A DNA stretch of 64,000 nucleotides from positions 124,001 through 188,000 of the IMG/VR virus record IMGVR_UViG_3300049846_001037; one strand, 5' to 3'. The notes below the pieces were generated by a model. That model was not told the DNA's origin, did not search any database, and worked only from the letters and a program-made list of their open reading frames with translations. Numbering within the stretch: the first letter of the stretch is position 1; every line of letters starts with the position of its first letter. This document shows positions 8,401-17,093 of the stretch, piece after piece. The DNA comes from a virus. The position numbers were made by a program, and so were the translations under genes.

Positions 8401-9222
8401 TTAAAGAAGCTCTGGGTTGTTTTTGTTGAACTCTTCTATACGCTCATGCATAGAAGACGGATGTGTGCCGGTGAAGTCGTTGAGTTGCCTGCTGTATTTG
8501 TAGTTGTCACCGACAGACCTTATCTTTCCGTTTTCTATCACTTTCTGATCTTCGGTAAAAGTCGGGTCGTTAAAGTAGAACTCTTTTAGATATAACTTTT
8601 TCTCAAGCATGGTCTTGGGACTCTTGACGTATCCATAGTGGTAGATATGCATAGGAGACACCAGGAGCCGTTCTGGGACACTTTTGAGGTCTGCCCTTAG
8701 GTCGGAGTAGGCAAAGCCCATAGCATCCCCGTGGCTGAATATTCCAATGCCATTCTTGAAGGCTCGTATCTCCTGCTCATAAGCATCAAAGCCTTCACTG
8801 TAGGTCTTCTTTGTCTTAGTGTAATTTTTCTCAAAGTGATAGAAATTGAAGACGATGGCCTTTTTGCCCTCGGCATCTGCTTTAGCGAAAGTATCTCTAA
8901 TTGACTTCATTTCATCTTCGTGAACGGCTTCATCAGCCTGCAGATAGAAACACCAGTCCCCCGTGCATTCGGCTAGAGCCTTGTTGGTCTGGTTTCTGAA
9001 AAAGGCCATACCCTGATCCTTGCCTTCCCACACCGACTTGAAGATTTTGAACTTTGGGTTGTTGGCAAAGTTTGAGTTGATAAGGTCGTCTGTGTTGTCC
9101 TCTGAGTCGCCCAAGTTGACAACATACTCGTCAACGAATGGCTCTAGTGACTTGATGGACTCCACGATGGGATAGTCATACTTCGTGGCATTCTTGATGA
9201 TGGTGAAGGCTGAGATTTTCAT
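8401..9222 (-). CDS. Glycosyltransferase, family 2 type (GT-A fold)
   Basis: Likely transfers a sugar from a nucleotide sugar. Start chosen at MKISAFTIIKNA (9222), which overlaps the upstream stop as ATGA. The N-terminal beta-alpha pattern with IIKNA, then DEYVVNLGDSEDNTDD and later WCFYLQADEAVHEDE (the DxD-like region) match GT-A enzymes of family 2. It belongs to the glycosyltransferase block at 8.4-14.1 kb, which may decorate virion proteins, DNA or the host surface; the acceptor is unknown. No membrane segment. Confidence 0.78.
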   Translation of the reverse strand: MKISAFTIIKNATKYDYPIVESIKSLEPFVDEYVVNLGDSEDNTDDLINSNFANNPKFKIFKSVWEGKDQGMAFFRNQTNKALAECTGDWCFYLQADEAVHEDEMKSIRDTFAKADAEGKKAIVFNFYHFEKNYTKTKKTYSEGFDAYEQEIRAFKNGIGIFSHGDAMGFAYSDLRADLKSVPERLLVSPMHIYHYGYVKSPKTMLEKKLYLKEFYFNDPTFTEDQKVIENGKIRSVGDNYKYSRQLNDFTGTHPSSMHERIEEFNKNNPELL

Positions 9223-9572
9223 AGTTCGATGATTTTCCTTAGGTAAAAGTTTGTCCACTTGCCATCGGGCTCTATTTTTTCTACTATCAGGCTTCCATCT
9301 AGATTTGGATTGATTTCATCGTAGGCTATCAGTTCATCGGTTGGTCCTACGTTCTGTAGTATCTCAACCTGATTTGTTTCTCCAATGAACCTTAACACTT
9401 TAACGTGAGCTCGAACAAAGCCATTTGTCATACTGGCTTCTATTCTTAGCAACTGCACTCCCCTGGCGTATTTGTCGTTAATGTAAACACGTATATTGCC
9501 GTTGTTGAGAGTGTCGTGTCTGAACAACTTACGTTCAGACTTTTTGTTCTTGGCAAAATCAGACCTTTTCAT
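9219..9572 (-). CDS. Hypothetical protein, 117 aa
   Basis: Not recognised. Basic N-terminus, then beta-rich sequence with no membrane segments. It lies between two glycosyltransferase genes, overlapping both (13 bases upstream, 4 downstream), so it probably works with them. Confidence 0.72.
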   Translation of the reverse strand: MKRSDFAKNKKSERKLFRHDTLNNGNIRVYINDKYARGVQLLRIEASMTNGFVRAHVKVLRFIGETNQVEILQNVGPTDELIAYDEINPNLDGSLIVEKIEPDGKWTNFYLRKIIEL

Positions 9573-10503
9573 CTAACTTCTTCTTGAATTCACTATAGAC
9601 TTGATCAACCGATATGTCTGAGATGCAGCCACCGGCCTTTCCTATCTGACACCTGACATAGCATGGAACTGGCTGACAGGCTTGATGCATTGGTTTGGGA
9701 GCATTGATGTAAACCACGTTGTCTTCACGAGGCCCAACGCTAGGACCAGAGTGGTCTCTTGTGTTTTGGGTTGCTCCCATGATCAAGACTGTGGGGACTC
9801 CACTCCAACCCGCTAGATAGGCTGGGCCAGAGTCAACACCGATGTATCCAACGCAACGCTTGATGGCTTCCGCATTCTGCTTGAAAGAGAACTTGCCAGT
9901 TAGGTCAACAACGCCATTGACCTTGATCTTCTTGTCGCTAAAAGCGCCCAACTGAACCACGGCATAGCCTTCGGCAATAAGTCTTGACGCCAACTCATTG
10001 AACCCTTCAATGGGCCAATCCTTAGACTCAATGGGTCCAACGCCTGGGTGAGCGCCAGAGGTTGTGTGAATGCCGACAATCTTCTTGTCTTTGGGAAGGT
10101 CTTCCCAGTAATCACTAACAGCATCCCTGTCGTCATCGTTGAGGTACAGATAGATCTTCTTGTCTTCCAAGACATCAATGCCAGCCCTCTTGGCATACCA
10201 CTCTACGAGGTGCTGCTTCTGATGTTCTGGAACATGATGCCAGCAAGTGTCTATCCAATTTGCCATACCAACCCTGTATATCTCATCGTAGCCATTCTCG
10301 ATGAAGTAAAGGTTGGCATCCATGTAGTTGTCCAACAAGACAATCTTGTTGATGTCTGGGTTGCCCTCAAGGATGTTCTTGTTCTGGGGCATCGTCACAA
10401 AGTCAATAGTGCTGTCTGGGTATTTCTCTTTGAGAGCCCTGACAACCGTGGTGCCCATGCAAACATCACCAAGAGTCTTAAACAACACGAAGAGTATTTT
10501 CAC
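9559..10503 (-). CDS. Glycosyltransferase family 9 (heptosyltransferase-like)
   Basis: The opening MKILFVLFKTLGDVCMGTTVVRAL is typical of ADP-heptose:LPS heptosyltransferases. The C-terminal half has IGVDSGPAYLAGWSGVPTVLIMGAT, matching the family's donor-binding GxDxGxxH-like stretch (Pro-Ala replacing the usual His). Length, 314 aa, is normal. It ends with several Cys (CQPVPCYVRC). In phages such genes may alter host lipopolysaccharide or glycosylate virion parts; the sequence does not say which. Confidence 0.82.
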   Translation of the reverse strand: MKILFVLFKTLGDVCMGTTVVRALKEKYPDSTIDFVTMPQNKNILEGNPDINKIVLLDNYMDANLYFIENGYDEIYRVGMANWIDTCWHHVPEHQKQHLVEWYAKRAGIDVLEDKKIYLYLNDDDRDAVSDYWEDLPKDKKIVGIHTTSGAHPGVGPIESKDWPIEGFNELASRLIAEGYAVVQLGAFSDKKIKVNGVVDLTGKFSFKQNAEAIKRCVGYIGVDSGPAYLAGWSGVPTVLIMGATQNTRDHSGPSVGPREDNVVYINAPKPMHQACQPVPCYVRCQIGKAGGCISDISVDQVYSEFKKKLDEKV

Positions 10504-11008
10504 TATTCCTCCCTGCTTGTATCCCTAGATACATGGTATAGGCTAGATAAGCATAGTTAAGAGCATGTCTTCGACTATCATCTAGAGGTGTGGTCTTCTC
10601 GACTAAGAATTGTGATCCTCTCAGACTCTCGTCCCTGTTCACTGTCAGCATCCAGTTCTGGGCGTTGTAGTTCATGGCATTTGTGTTTGTGCCATAGAAG
10701 CAAGTTCTCACTATATCGCCAAACCTCTGTTGTAGTAACTGAACCTGAACTGCCCCAAAACCTATGTCTGCCAACACCATCTTTGGACCAAGAATTTCTA
10801 TTCTTCTTGTTATGTTCTCTACAGTAGTCTGTATGTCTTCGGAGAATACTGTGTCGTAATCTACCTTCAATAGTGACTGGTCATAACTTCTCAAAATACA
10901 CAGGGAAGTAGGTGTCTCCCTGCCCCAGTCTATCCCCAGGAATATGTCCGGTGGAAGAACTGGAGCAGGAGGTCTTGGTACACCAGAGACAAAATCAAAT
11001 CGCCTCAT
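10478..11008 (-). CDS. Terminase large-subunit nuclease-like protein (RNase H fold), stand-alone
   Basis: Residues about 22-30 (IFLGIDWGRE), 98-103 (VLADIGFG) and 143-155 (DDSRRHALNYAYLA) are placed like the three acidic motifs of the terminase large-subunit nuclease domain. The leading Pro-rich segment looks like the linker that normally follows the ATPase domain. At 176 aa the ATPase half is missing and no ATPase gene adjoins it; both flanking genes are glycosyltransferases. It may be one half of a split terminase, a relic, or another RNase H-like resolvase. It overlaps the upstream gene by 4 bases and the next gene by 26. Confidence 0.6.
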   Translation of the reverse strand: MRRFDFVSGVPRPPAPVLPPDIFLGIDWGRETPTSLCILRSYDQSLLKVDYDTVFSEDIQTTVENITRRIEILGPKMVLADIGFGAVQVQLLQQRFGDIVRTCFYGTNTNAMNYNAQNWMLTVNRDESLRGSQFLVEKTTPLDDSRRHALNYAYLAYTMYLGIQAGRNSENTLRVV

Positions 11009-12141
11009 TTATCCCCGTATTGCTTGACATTCTTGATCACTTCCATAGCAATGCGTTTCCAGTCCAACTTCAAAGCCTCTTTTCTTGCAGCAGTTCTGAT
11101 GGCTTCGACATCAGTCTCTTTGCTATAGACCTTTCTCATGGCTGACTTTAGTTCAGCGAGATTTGGCTCCCACCACGAATGCTCTTGCTGTAGTGGGTTG
11201 TTTATCAACCAATCAATATCAGCGATCTTGTTGGACGAAGAGCCAATCAAGATGGCGTTCTGATGATTGGTGTAAGCCCTGTTTCCAGTGTTGACGTTGG
11301 TGATGACAGGAACGCCAGCGGCCATGGACCTGATGACTCCAGTGTTCCATGCCTTGGCTCTTGGCGTTGAAACAAAGCAGTCACCCGTATGGAACAGGGA
11401 ACGCAGGCTCGTAACGTCCATGTTGCCAGGAACATAAACAACCTCTGCCTTGCTGTCGCCCTTGAACTTACCTATCACGTTTCTGATTAGCTCTCTTTCC
11501 TTGTCTGGCTCCACATTTCCAACGAAAGCCTTAAAGAGAAGTTTGGCCTTCTCATCATCCTTGAACTCTTCGTAGAAAGCCTTTAGGACCACATCAAAGC
11601 CTGCGCTGGTCTTCAAGGATCCAATGTAGCTGAAGTAGAAGTTTCCCTCTTCCTTCAATGAAGCAATAGATGGATTGCCTGGCTGGAAGTTGACAGAATC
11701 AACGCCCCACGAGACCAACTTCAACTTGTCTGGATTGACGCCACCCATCTTGAATGAGTTGAGGCTTGAGTTTGTAGCAGCCCATACCTCTGTGACGTTG
11801 GGAGAATTCATCATCAAAGAAGCCACATAAGGAACCTTGTCGGTCTCACATGCAGTCCAGAAGATGTTGGCCTTAGCCTTGTTGTCGTGTAGCCTAACCA
11901 ACTCAGGTGGAAGCATGTAGATGGACACATAGCTTTCACCAGGGCTTGTTTGAGCCATGACCTCAAGCCTCTTGGCCGTTATCTCATCGATAGTAGCCTT
12001 GAAAGGCGAAACGTTCTGCACATCTACGAGACTTACCGGAACGCCAGTCTCAGACAAGGCAATTGCAAATTCTCTGAGGTTACTGGCAATACCGCTGATA
12101 TCCTTGTATGGACCTATCAATCTAAAACCTAGTGGCTTCAT
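11005..12141 (-). CDS. Glycosyltransferase, family 4 type (GT-B fold)
   Basis: 378 aa. The N-terminal domain starts GFRLIGPYKDISGIASNLREFA. The C-terminal domain contains FSYIGSLKTSAGFDVVLKAF and, further on, STPRAKAWNTGVIRSMAAGVPVI, the donor-binding ExGxxxxEAMAxGxPV-type region in altered form (the first Glu replaced). Likely an NDP-sugar transferase. It belongs to the same block as the genes at 8401-10503 and 12793-14079. Confidence 0.8.
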   Translation of the reverse strand: MKPLGFRLIGPYKDISGIASNLREFAIALSETGVPVSLVDVQNVSPFKATIDEITAKRLEVMAQTSPGESYVSIYMLPPELVRLHDNKAKANIFWTACETDKVPYVASLMMNSPNVTEVWAATNSSLNSFKMGGVNPDKLKLVSWGVDSVNFQPGNPSIASLKEEGNFYFSYIGSLKTSAGFDVVLKAFYEEFKDDEKAKLLFKAFVGNVEPDKERELIRNVIGKFKGDSKAEVVYVPGNMDVTSLRSLFHTGDCFVSTPRAKAWNTGVIRSMAAGVPVITNVNTGNRAYTNHQNAILIGSSSNKIADIDWLINNPLQQEHSWWEPNLAELKSAMRKVYSKETDVEAIRTAARKEALKLDWKRIAMEVIKNVKQYGDK

Positions 12142-12154
12142 TCCTTGCTCCTTT

Positions 12155-12352
12155 TTAACAGATAGTTATGTTTCCCAGCGTGCTGCTGGTGAATGTTCCA
12201 AATGGGCTGCTGACAGTCTGATTGTTTTTCTGATGCTCAAGAACAACCCTCATATGTTCCTTGATGATTTGAAGGCTCCTCTCGTCAATGGTCTTTGGAT
12301 CATTTATCTCCATGTATCCCTGTAGCCAATAGGCAAAGTCTCTGTGAGTCAT
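12155..12352 (-). CDS. Small conserved protein, tandem paralogue 1, 65 aa
   Basis: Starts MTHRDFAYWLQGYMEI; the ATG overlaps the stop of the next paralogue as TAATG. It is nearly identical over its first 40 residues to the product of 12352-12555 and more distantly like that of 12555-12785. The DFxYWLQGYxEI opening is common in small tailed-phage proteins of unknown function. The variable tail is Thr/Ser-rich and ends in Cys. Confidence 0.8.
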   Translation of the reverse strand: MTHRDFAYWLQGYMEINDPKTIDERSLQIIKEHMRVVLEHQKNNQTVSSPFGTFTSSTLGNITIC

Positions 12353-12555
12353 TAGCAAGTCACCCAAACATTGCCAGGACTGACGAAGCTCGTAGCACCG
12401 CCAGATCCAAGTCCCTGATTTTGCTTTAACGTCTGTTCTTTGACCACAAGATTCATGTGTTCTCTTATGATCTCCAAGCCCTTTTCGTCAATGCTTTTAG
12501 GGTCATTGATTTCCATATAACCCTGTAGCCAGTATGCAAAGTCACGGTAAGTCAT
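12352..12555 (-). CDS. Small conserved protein, tandem paralogue 2, 67 aa
   Basis: Opens MTYRDFAYWLQGYMEINDPK, then a helix-rich segment and a Gly/Ser tail ending WVTC. It shares its N-terminal half with the downstream gene, a clear recent tandem duplication, and the three genes are coupled by TAATG-type junctions. Confidence 0.8.
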   Translation of the reverse strand: MTYRDFAYWLQGYMEINDPKSIDEKGLEIIREHMNLVVKEQTLKQNQGLGSGGATSFVSPGNVWVTC

Positions 12556-12785
12556 TACGTCCCCACAATGTAGTCAGGGCTTACAGTTTGGCTTGTCATT
12601 GTAACGTAGGGAGTGCCTACGATGCCCTGTCCCACAATTGATGTTTTGGGTGGCGTATTTGTTTCTTTCACGAAGACAGACTGCAACTTATCCTTGATGA
12701 TAGCAGTCTGAACCTCTCCAATAGAGGTGCATGAACTCACCTCTATGTAGCCTTTTAGCCAGTGGAAAAATTCTTGGTCAGTCAT
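12555..12785 (-). CDS. Small conserved protein, tandem paralogue 3, 76 aa
   Basis: Opens MTDQEFFHWLKGYIEVSSC, the diverged member of the three-gene set. The middle keeps the SIGEVQTAIIKDKL pattern that matches SIDE...IIKEHM in the others. The tail is Thr/Val/Gly-rich. Function unknown; the position inside the glycosyltransferase block suggests a link to virion or surface modification. Confidence 0.78.
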   Translation of the reverse strand: MTDQEFFHWLKGYIEVSSCTSIGEVQTAIIKDKLQSVFVKETNTPPKTSIVGQGIVGTPYVTMTSQTVSPDYIVGT

Positions 12786-12792
12786 TTGATCC

Positions 12793-14079
12793 TCAAATCT
12801 TCATAGATTCAACCACGACCTGCTTCTTAACCTCAGGTTGCGGCTGTAGGAATTCCTGAAAGACGGCATCCCACTTTGGAATGGTTGCTTCCCAGGTCAT
12901 TGGCTCTGCAGTCTGACGAGCAGACACAGCCAACTTATCCCTAAGTGCTCTATCGTTGTAGAGCTGTGTCAATATCTTTGCGCTTTCTGAGGGCTTTGGA
13001 ATAGCCCTCTCAACAGGGTGTGGCATGCCAGTCAAGAAGTCATCGACTGGATCCAACGGAATCATGATGCCGCCCTTTGAGGCGAACTCAACATGAGAGG
13101 TGTAGTCTGACACGACCTGAGGAACGCCAGAGGCCATAGTCTCCAAGATTGGAATACCAAAGCCCTCGCCCTGTGTAGGCAAGAAGTGAACGTCCCACAT
13201 ATTGATGACTAGGTTCAAGTCTTGCTCTGACAGACCATCCACAATGCTGTTCTTGGGAGTAAAGATGACCTTATCCTGAATTCCCAAGTGGCAAGCCAAC
13301 TGGACCAGATTGTAGCCCTGGTCAATTGGAGCAGCATGAATCCAAAGCCTTACGTTTGGTTTGTCCTTAGCAAAAATCTGGAAAGCCTTCAAGTTCCTGT
13401 CGTAGTTCTTACGTGGCTGATTTCTGGCCAACGTTCCAACAATGAAGGTGTCTTCGGGCAAGCCATTCGCTATGGACAGGTTTGTTGGCGATGTTATCTT
13501 CAAGTAGTTGATCTGCTTCTTGAGATTCTTTCGAGCCTCTTCTGGAAGAGGGTAGAAATTGCGGGTGTTGCATCCATGATAGATCCAGCGATGGTCAATG
13601 GTCTTGTCGAAGTTCCTAACCATGTCATAGCCATACTGGGTTTCCATGACTAGTCTATCTGGGTTGTTAAGCCAAGGTCTCCAGTAGTCTGGGATTGGTT
13701 CACCATCGATGGGTGTATAGGCAATCCACTTGAAGTTCTTTCTGTTTCCGAGCTGGGTGATGTAATCGACCATCCAGATATCTCCGATGGTCCACAAGAA
13801 CTGAGGCTTCACATAGTTGATGATCTGCTCAATGCCTGGAATACCAGCCTCAGGATGGCCGTTCTTGCCGAAGTCCTTTGGCGAAGCCGGTAGCATGATG
13901 AATGGGAAGTTGTGCCCGTAACCGTTGTAACCCCAAGCGGCTACCACCACATTGTATTTGTTGGTCTTAGCAAGACCAGTTGCAACCTCTCTGCAAACAA
14001 CGGCCTGACCCGTGTGTAGCAACGGGCAGTCGGTCATCATCAGAATGGTTGGCTTTGATGGATCTAGATTTAGCGCCAT
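12793..14079 (-). CDS. Glycosyltransferase, family 4 type
   Basis: 428 aa, GT-B fold. N-terminal domain begins after PTILMMTDCPLLHTGQAVVCRE. The C-terminal domain has VGTLARNQPRKNYDRNLKAF and GEGFGIPILETMASGVPQVVS, the full ExxxxG-type donor site with Glu in LETMASG. Length is normal for the family. It is the first gene of the glycosyltransferase block in transcription order and lies 9 bases after the SbcC gene. Confidence 0.87.
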   Translation of the reverse strand: MALNLDPSKPTILMMTDCPLLHTGQAVVCREVATGLAKTNKYNVVVAAWGYNGYGHNFPFIMLPASPKDFGKNGHPEAGIPGIEQIINYVKPQFLWTIGDIWMVDYITQLGNRKNFKWIAYTPIDGEPIPDYWRPWLNNPDRLVMETQYGYDMVRNFDKTIDHRWIYHGCNTRNFYPLPEEARKNLKKQINYLKITSPTNLSIANGLPEDTFIVGTLARNQPRKNYDRNLKAFQIFAKDKPNVRLWIHAAPIDQGYNLVQLACHLGIQDKVIFTPKNSIVDGLSEQDLNLVINMWDVHFLPTQGEGFGIPILETMASGVPQVVSDYTSHVEFASKGGIMIPLDPVDDFLTGMPHPVERAIPKPSESAKILTQLYNDRALRDKLAVSARQTAEPMTWEATIPKWDAVFQEFLQPQPEVKKQVVVESMKI

Positions 14080-14088
14080 GTCCTCTCC

Positions 14089-16395
14089 TTATATTTCAAC
14101 TTTTGAAGTAAATTTGTCTCTCGTTACAGTTATGATCTCATCGAAGTATTGCTTTACATCATTACGATGAGTAATGACGAATATCTTCTTGAAGTAATGC
14201 TGTAGTTCGTTGATGGTGGTGATCATAGCCTCTACACCAGCCGCATCGAGGGGGCTCAGAGATTCGTCCAAGATCAGGAACTCCAACTCTGAGTTTGCTC
14301 TCTTCAACAAGAGTTTTGACAGAGCCACCCTAATGACGAAGGATATTCTCAATTGCTCTCCGCCACTGTAAGCGCTGAATGGCTGAGTCTTTTGTCCGTC
14401 ATTGATGTAGGCATCAAAAACAAGTTTCTCTGATTGCCCCGTCTTGCTCTTCTTAACCTCTTTCTTCGTCTCAAAGAAGATGTGGAGGCCGCCGTTAGAG
14501 ATGGCTGGCAATATCTCGTTTGCCTCCTTCTCCAAATCCTCGATAGCAGTCCCCAGCACGTGATATCTGATGCCCTTCGGACTAAATGCAGTCAGAAGTT
14601 CTTGGCAAACAGAAATCTTCTTGTTAACCTGTTGTAACTCAACATTTTTATTAGCTATATCTTGCCTGATTATATCAAAATTACCCTTCTTCTTTTTCAG
14701 TTCAAGAATAGAGGCTTCCATAGTCTTTATGTCGCTCTGTATTCTGCCAATCTCTATGTTCGACAGACTAATGCTATTCTTGACCTGATTAAGCCTCTCT
14801 ATCTTGTTGTGATAACTTTCATCAATGTGAGAGTCTGCCCTCATCCTTTCCAATTCCAACTTCATGCCCTCTACTTCCTGCTTCTTGCTGATAACAGTGT
14901 TCTTCCATTCTTCTAGTTCTTTGCTTGTGGATATCTTCTCCTGATCTCTTCTTGCCTCTTCTACCTCATCCAACCTTTTATCCACATGCTTCATCTGATA
15001 GGCAATGCTTGATTCCTGTGCTGCACCAGCTATCAGATTTTCCTTTTCTGCCCTCAAGTCACGTATCTTCTTGTTCAATGCATCTATCTGTGACTTGATA
15101 CCACTTATCTTTCCAGACTTTTCAATAGCACTAGTTTTGAGCGCAGCCAACTTGGCGTTGCTCTCCTCTATCTTGTTGTTCAAATGACCGTAGTAATGGT
15201 CAAGGGTTGCATTTGTGATGTCGGTATAACAGAAGTCGCATTTAGAGCCGATAGCCAAAGACGGATTTCCCTTCTTTGCCTCGTTCTCCTCTATGGCCTT
15301 CTTCTCCGTCTTCCCCTGATGCTGTATTGCCGCCATCTCTTTTTCGAGAGCGCTGAGGCTTGCATTCTCCAGGGACACGCTTTCGCTAAGATCGCCAATG
15401 TCAATGTCGAGATCGGTGACACGTCCCTTTATGGCAGATATGTCGTCAAGTTTCTTCTGGAGAGAAGCCTTCTCTTTAACCAAGGAGTCGTAGGTTGCAA
15501 TGACCTCAGCATTCTTCTTTTTCTTGAGGTCTATGGACTCCTTAAAGTCCCTTGCTCTCTGGATGATGGTTTCTAGTCCAGCCGACTTCTCTTTCAGTAT
15601 CTTCTCGGTTGACTCTATCTTTTCTGCAGCGGAATTCTTGTCGTTGATGAACCTTGTCAACTCATCGCTCTCTGTACCCAGTTTGCCCAACGAGGTTACG
15701 AGCGTATTCTTTCTGTTGGAGTTGATCTGAATGGATTCCTCTAGTCCGTCGATAGTTTCATCAACAGACTTTTCCTGCTGCTCCAGATCCTTGTATTGAT
15801 TCAGGTGGTCAAGAATGGATTTTCTTACACTCTCAAACTCGGCACAGACCTCTTTGGCTGTCTCGTAATACTCATCGTATTCGTGGAGACCCAGAAGCCG
15901 CTCCAGCAATTCCCTACTCTCGTTCTTATCTCTTGAATTAGCTAGAGAGAACAGGTCATTCTGGTTTATGTAAACCGAGTTCACATAAGCGTTATAGTCT
16001 AGGTTTAGGAAGTTGATTATTTTCTGATTGGTATCTTCAATGGATGAGCCGTTGCTCACTTCATTGTCGATGATGAAATCGAGGGTTGAGCTTCCGCTCT
16101 TGAGGTTTCGTGTACGGGTGATGCTGGCTTGATGTCCGTTGTGTTCAAACTCAAACTTCACCAGACAGGAATCTGCTCCCCATCTGACGTTCTGATCAAC
16201 GGTCTTGGCCTCTGGATTGATACCCCATACGCACCAGGGTATCGCTCTCAGAAGATTGCTCTTACCTGAACCATTAGAAAGAGACGAGTTCCTGTCTCTG
16301 ATTCCAAGAATAAGGGCTTTGCGTATCTTGGTGAAGTCTAGTTCTACTGATTCAAATAGGAGATAGTTTTTGAGAGTTAACTTCTTAGGAAGCAT
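14089..16395 (-). CDS. sbcC: SbcC/Rad50-type ATPase (T4 gp46-like)
   Basis: DNA-end processing and recombination partner of the nuclease at 17080-18318. Walker A SNGSGKSN at residues 40-47. Long coiled coils take up about residues 170-600 with a central zinc-hook CxxC (CDFC, near residue 390). ABC signature SGGEQLR comes late, followed by Walker B FLILDESLSPLD and a switch His in FVITHRND. At 768 aa it is shorter than bacterial SbcC and closer to phage gp46. Start overlaps the stop of the upstream gene by one base. Confidence 0.92.
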   Translation of the reverse strand: MLPKKLTLKNYLLFESVELDFTKIRKALILGIRDRNSSLSNGSGKSNLLRAIPWCVWGINPEAKTVDQNVRWGADSCLVKFEFEHNGHQASITRTRNLKSGSSTLDFIIDNEVSNGSSIEDTNQKIINFLNLDYNAYVNSVYINQNDLFSLANSRDKNESRELLERLLGLHEYDEYYETAKEVCAEFESVRKSILDHLNQYKDLEQQEKSVDETIDGLEESIQINSNRKNTLVTSLGKLGTESDELTRFINDKNSAAEKIESTEKILKEKSAGLETIIQRARDFKESIDLKKKKNAEVIATYDSLVKEKASLQKKLDDISAIKGRVTDLDIDIGDLSESVSLENASLSALEKEMAAIQHQGKTEKKAIEENEAKKGNPSLAIGSKCDFCYTDITNATLDHYYGHLNNKIEESNAKLAALKTSAIEKSGKISGIKSQIDALNKKIRDLRAEKENLIAGAAQESSIAYQMKHVDKRLDEVEEARRDQEKISTSKELEEWKNTVISKKQEVEGMKLELERMRADSHIDESYHNKIERLNQVKNSISLSNIEIGRIQSDIKTMEASILELKKKKGNFDIIRQDIANKNVELQQVNKKISVCQELLTAFSPKGIRYHVLGTAIEDLEKEANEILPAISNGGLHIFFETKKEVKKSKTGQSEKLVFDAYINDGQKTQPFSAYSGGEQLRISFVIRVALSKLLLKRANSELEFLILDESLSPLDAAGVEAMITTINELQHYFKKIFVITHRNDVKQYFDEIITVTRDKFTSKVEI

Positions 16396-17093
16396 TAACT
16401 CACTCGGTTAAATGCGGGGGCTGTCCTTTGCTGTCCTGGTGGGATTCTTACAGTCCTTTGCTGAGCTTCTGCTGCAACACCCTTCCTTCTCTCTGCTTCC
16501 ATTGCGGCCGCAGTGGCTTCCATAAAGAAGATTCCAGAGGCATCATCGTCATCATCGGATGCCGCAGGAGCAGGGTCGTCGTATGGACGAGCCATCGGAT
16601 CGGCGTTCTCGTCTTCAAAGACACGCATGGCTGCTGTAATGACATCCATACCACCCGCTTTCTGGACAGTCTGGGCAGTTGGCTTTGGAGCTGGCGTCAA
16701 CCTTCTTGAAGGAGCATTCCTCTCTGCTTCTGTCAAACCATCCTCTCCCCTGACCTCTACTGGCTTAACTGGAGTGACGGCATCACGTTCTGCAGCAGAC
16801 CTTGGAACTTGACGAGGAACAGCGGGAGGTGCTGGCTGAGCTGGTGCAGCCTGCTGAACAGGAGCGCCAGTATCTTCAACTGCGCCGGTGGCAAGAGCAA
16901 GAATGTCTTCAACAATACGGTTGATGACATCATCATTGTCAAGACCATTCTTGATCAGAACTCTTGAGATGGACTTCCTCAAGGCTAATTCTCTTGCATC
17001 AAAAATGGAGTTGCCGCAAAACGGGCACAGATTGGCCGTAATGGCATGCTTCATGGTTGATTCAACGTTTCTATTGCAGCTACGACATAGCAT
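16395..17093 (-). CDS. Zinc-ribbon protein with disordered Ala/Pro-rich tail, 232 aa
   Basis: CRSC at residues 3-6 and CPFC at 23-26 form an N-terminal zinc ribbon. Residues 30-70 are helical (VEDILAL). After residue 75 the protein is rich in Ala, Pro, Gln and Asp (a run of five Asp near residue 185), likely disordered. It sits between SbcC and SbcD genes, overlapping the SbcD stop by 14 bases, so it may be an accessory factor of that complex; this is inference. Its opening resembles that of the zinc-ribbon protein at 26279-26884. Confidence 0.75.
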   Translation of the reverse strand: MLCRSCNRNVESTMKHAITANLCPFCGNSIFDARELALRKSISRVLIKNGLDNDDVINRIVEDILALATGAVEDTGAPVQQAAPAQPAPPAVPRQVPRSAAERDAVTPVKPVEVRGEDGLTEAERNAPSRRLTPAPKPTAQTVQKAGGMDVITAAMRVFEDENADPMARPYDDPAPAASDDDDDASGIFFMEATAAAMEAERRKGVAAEAQQRTVRIPPGQQRTAPAFNRVS

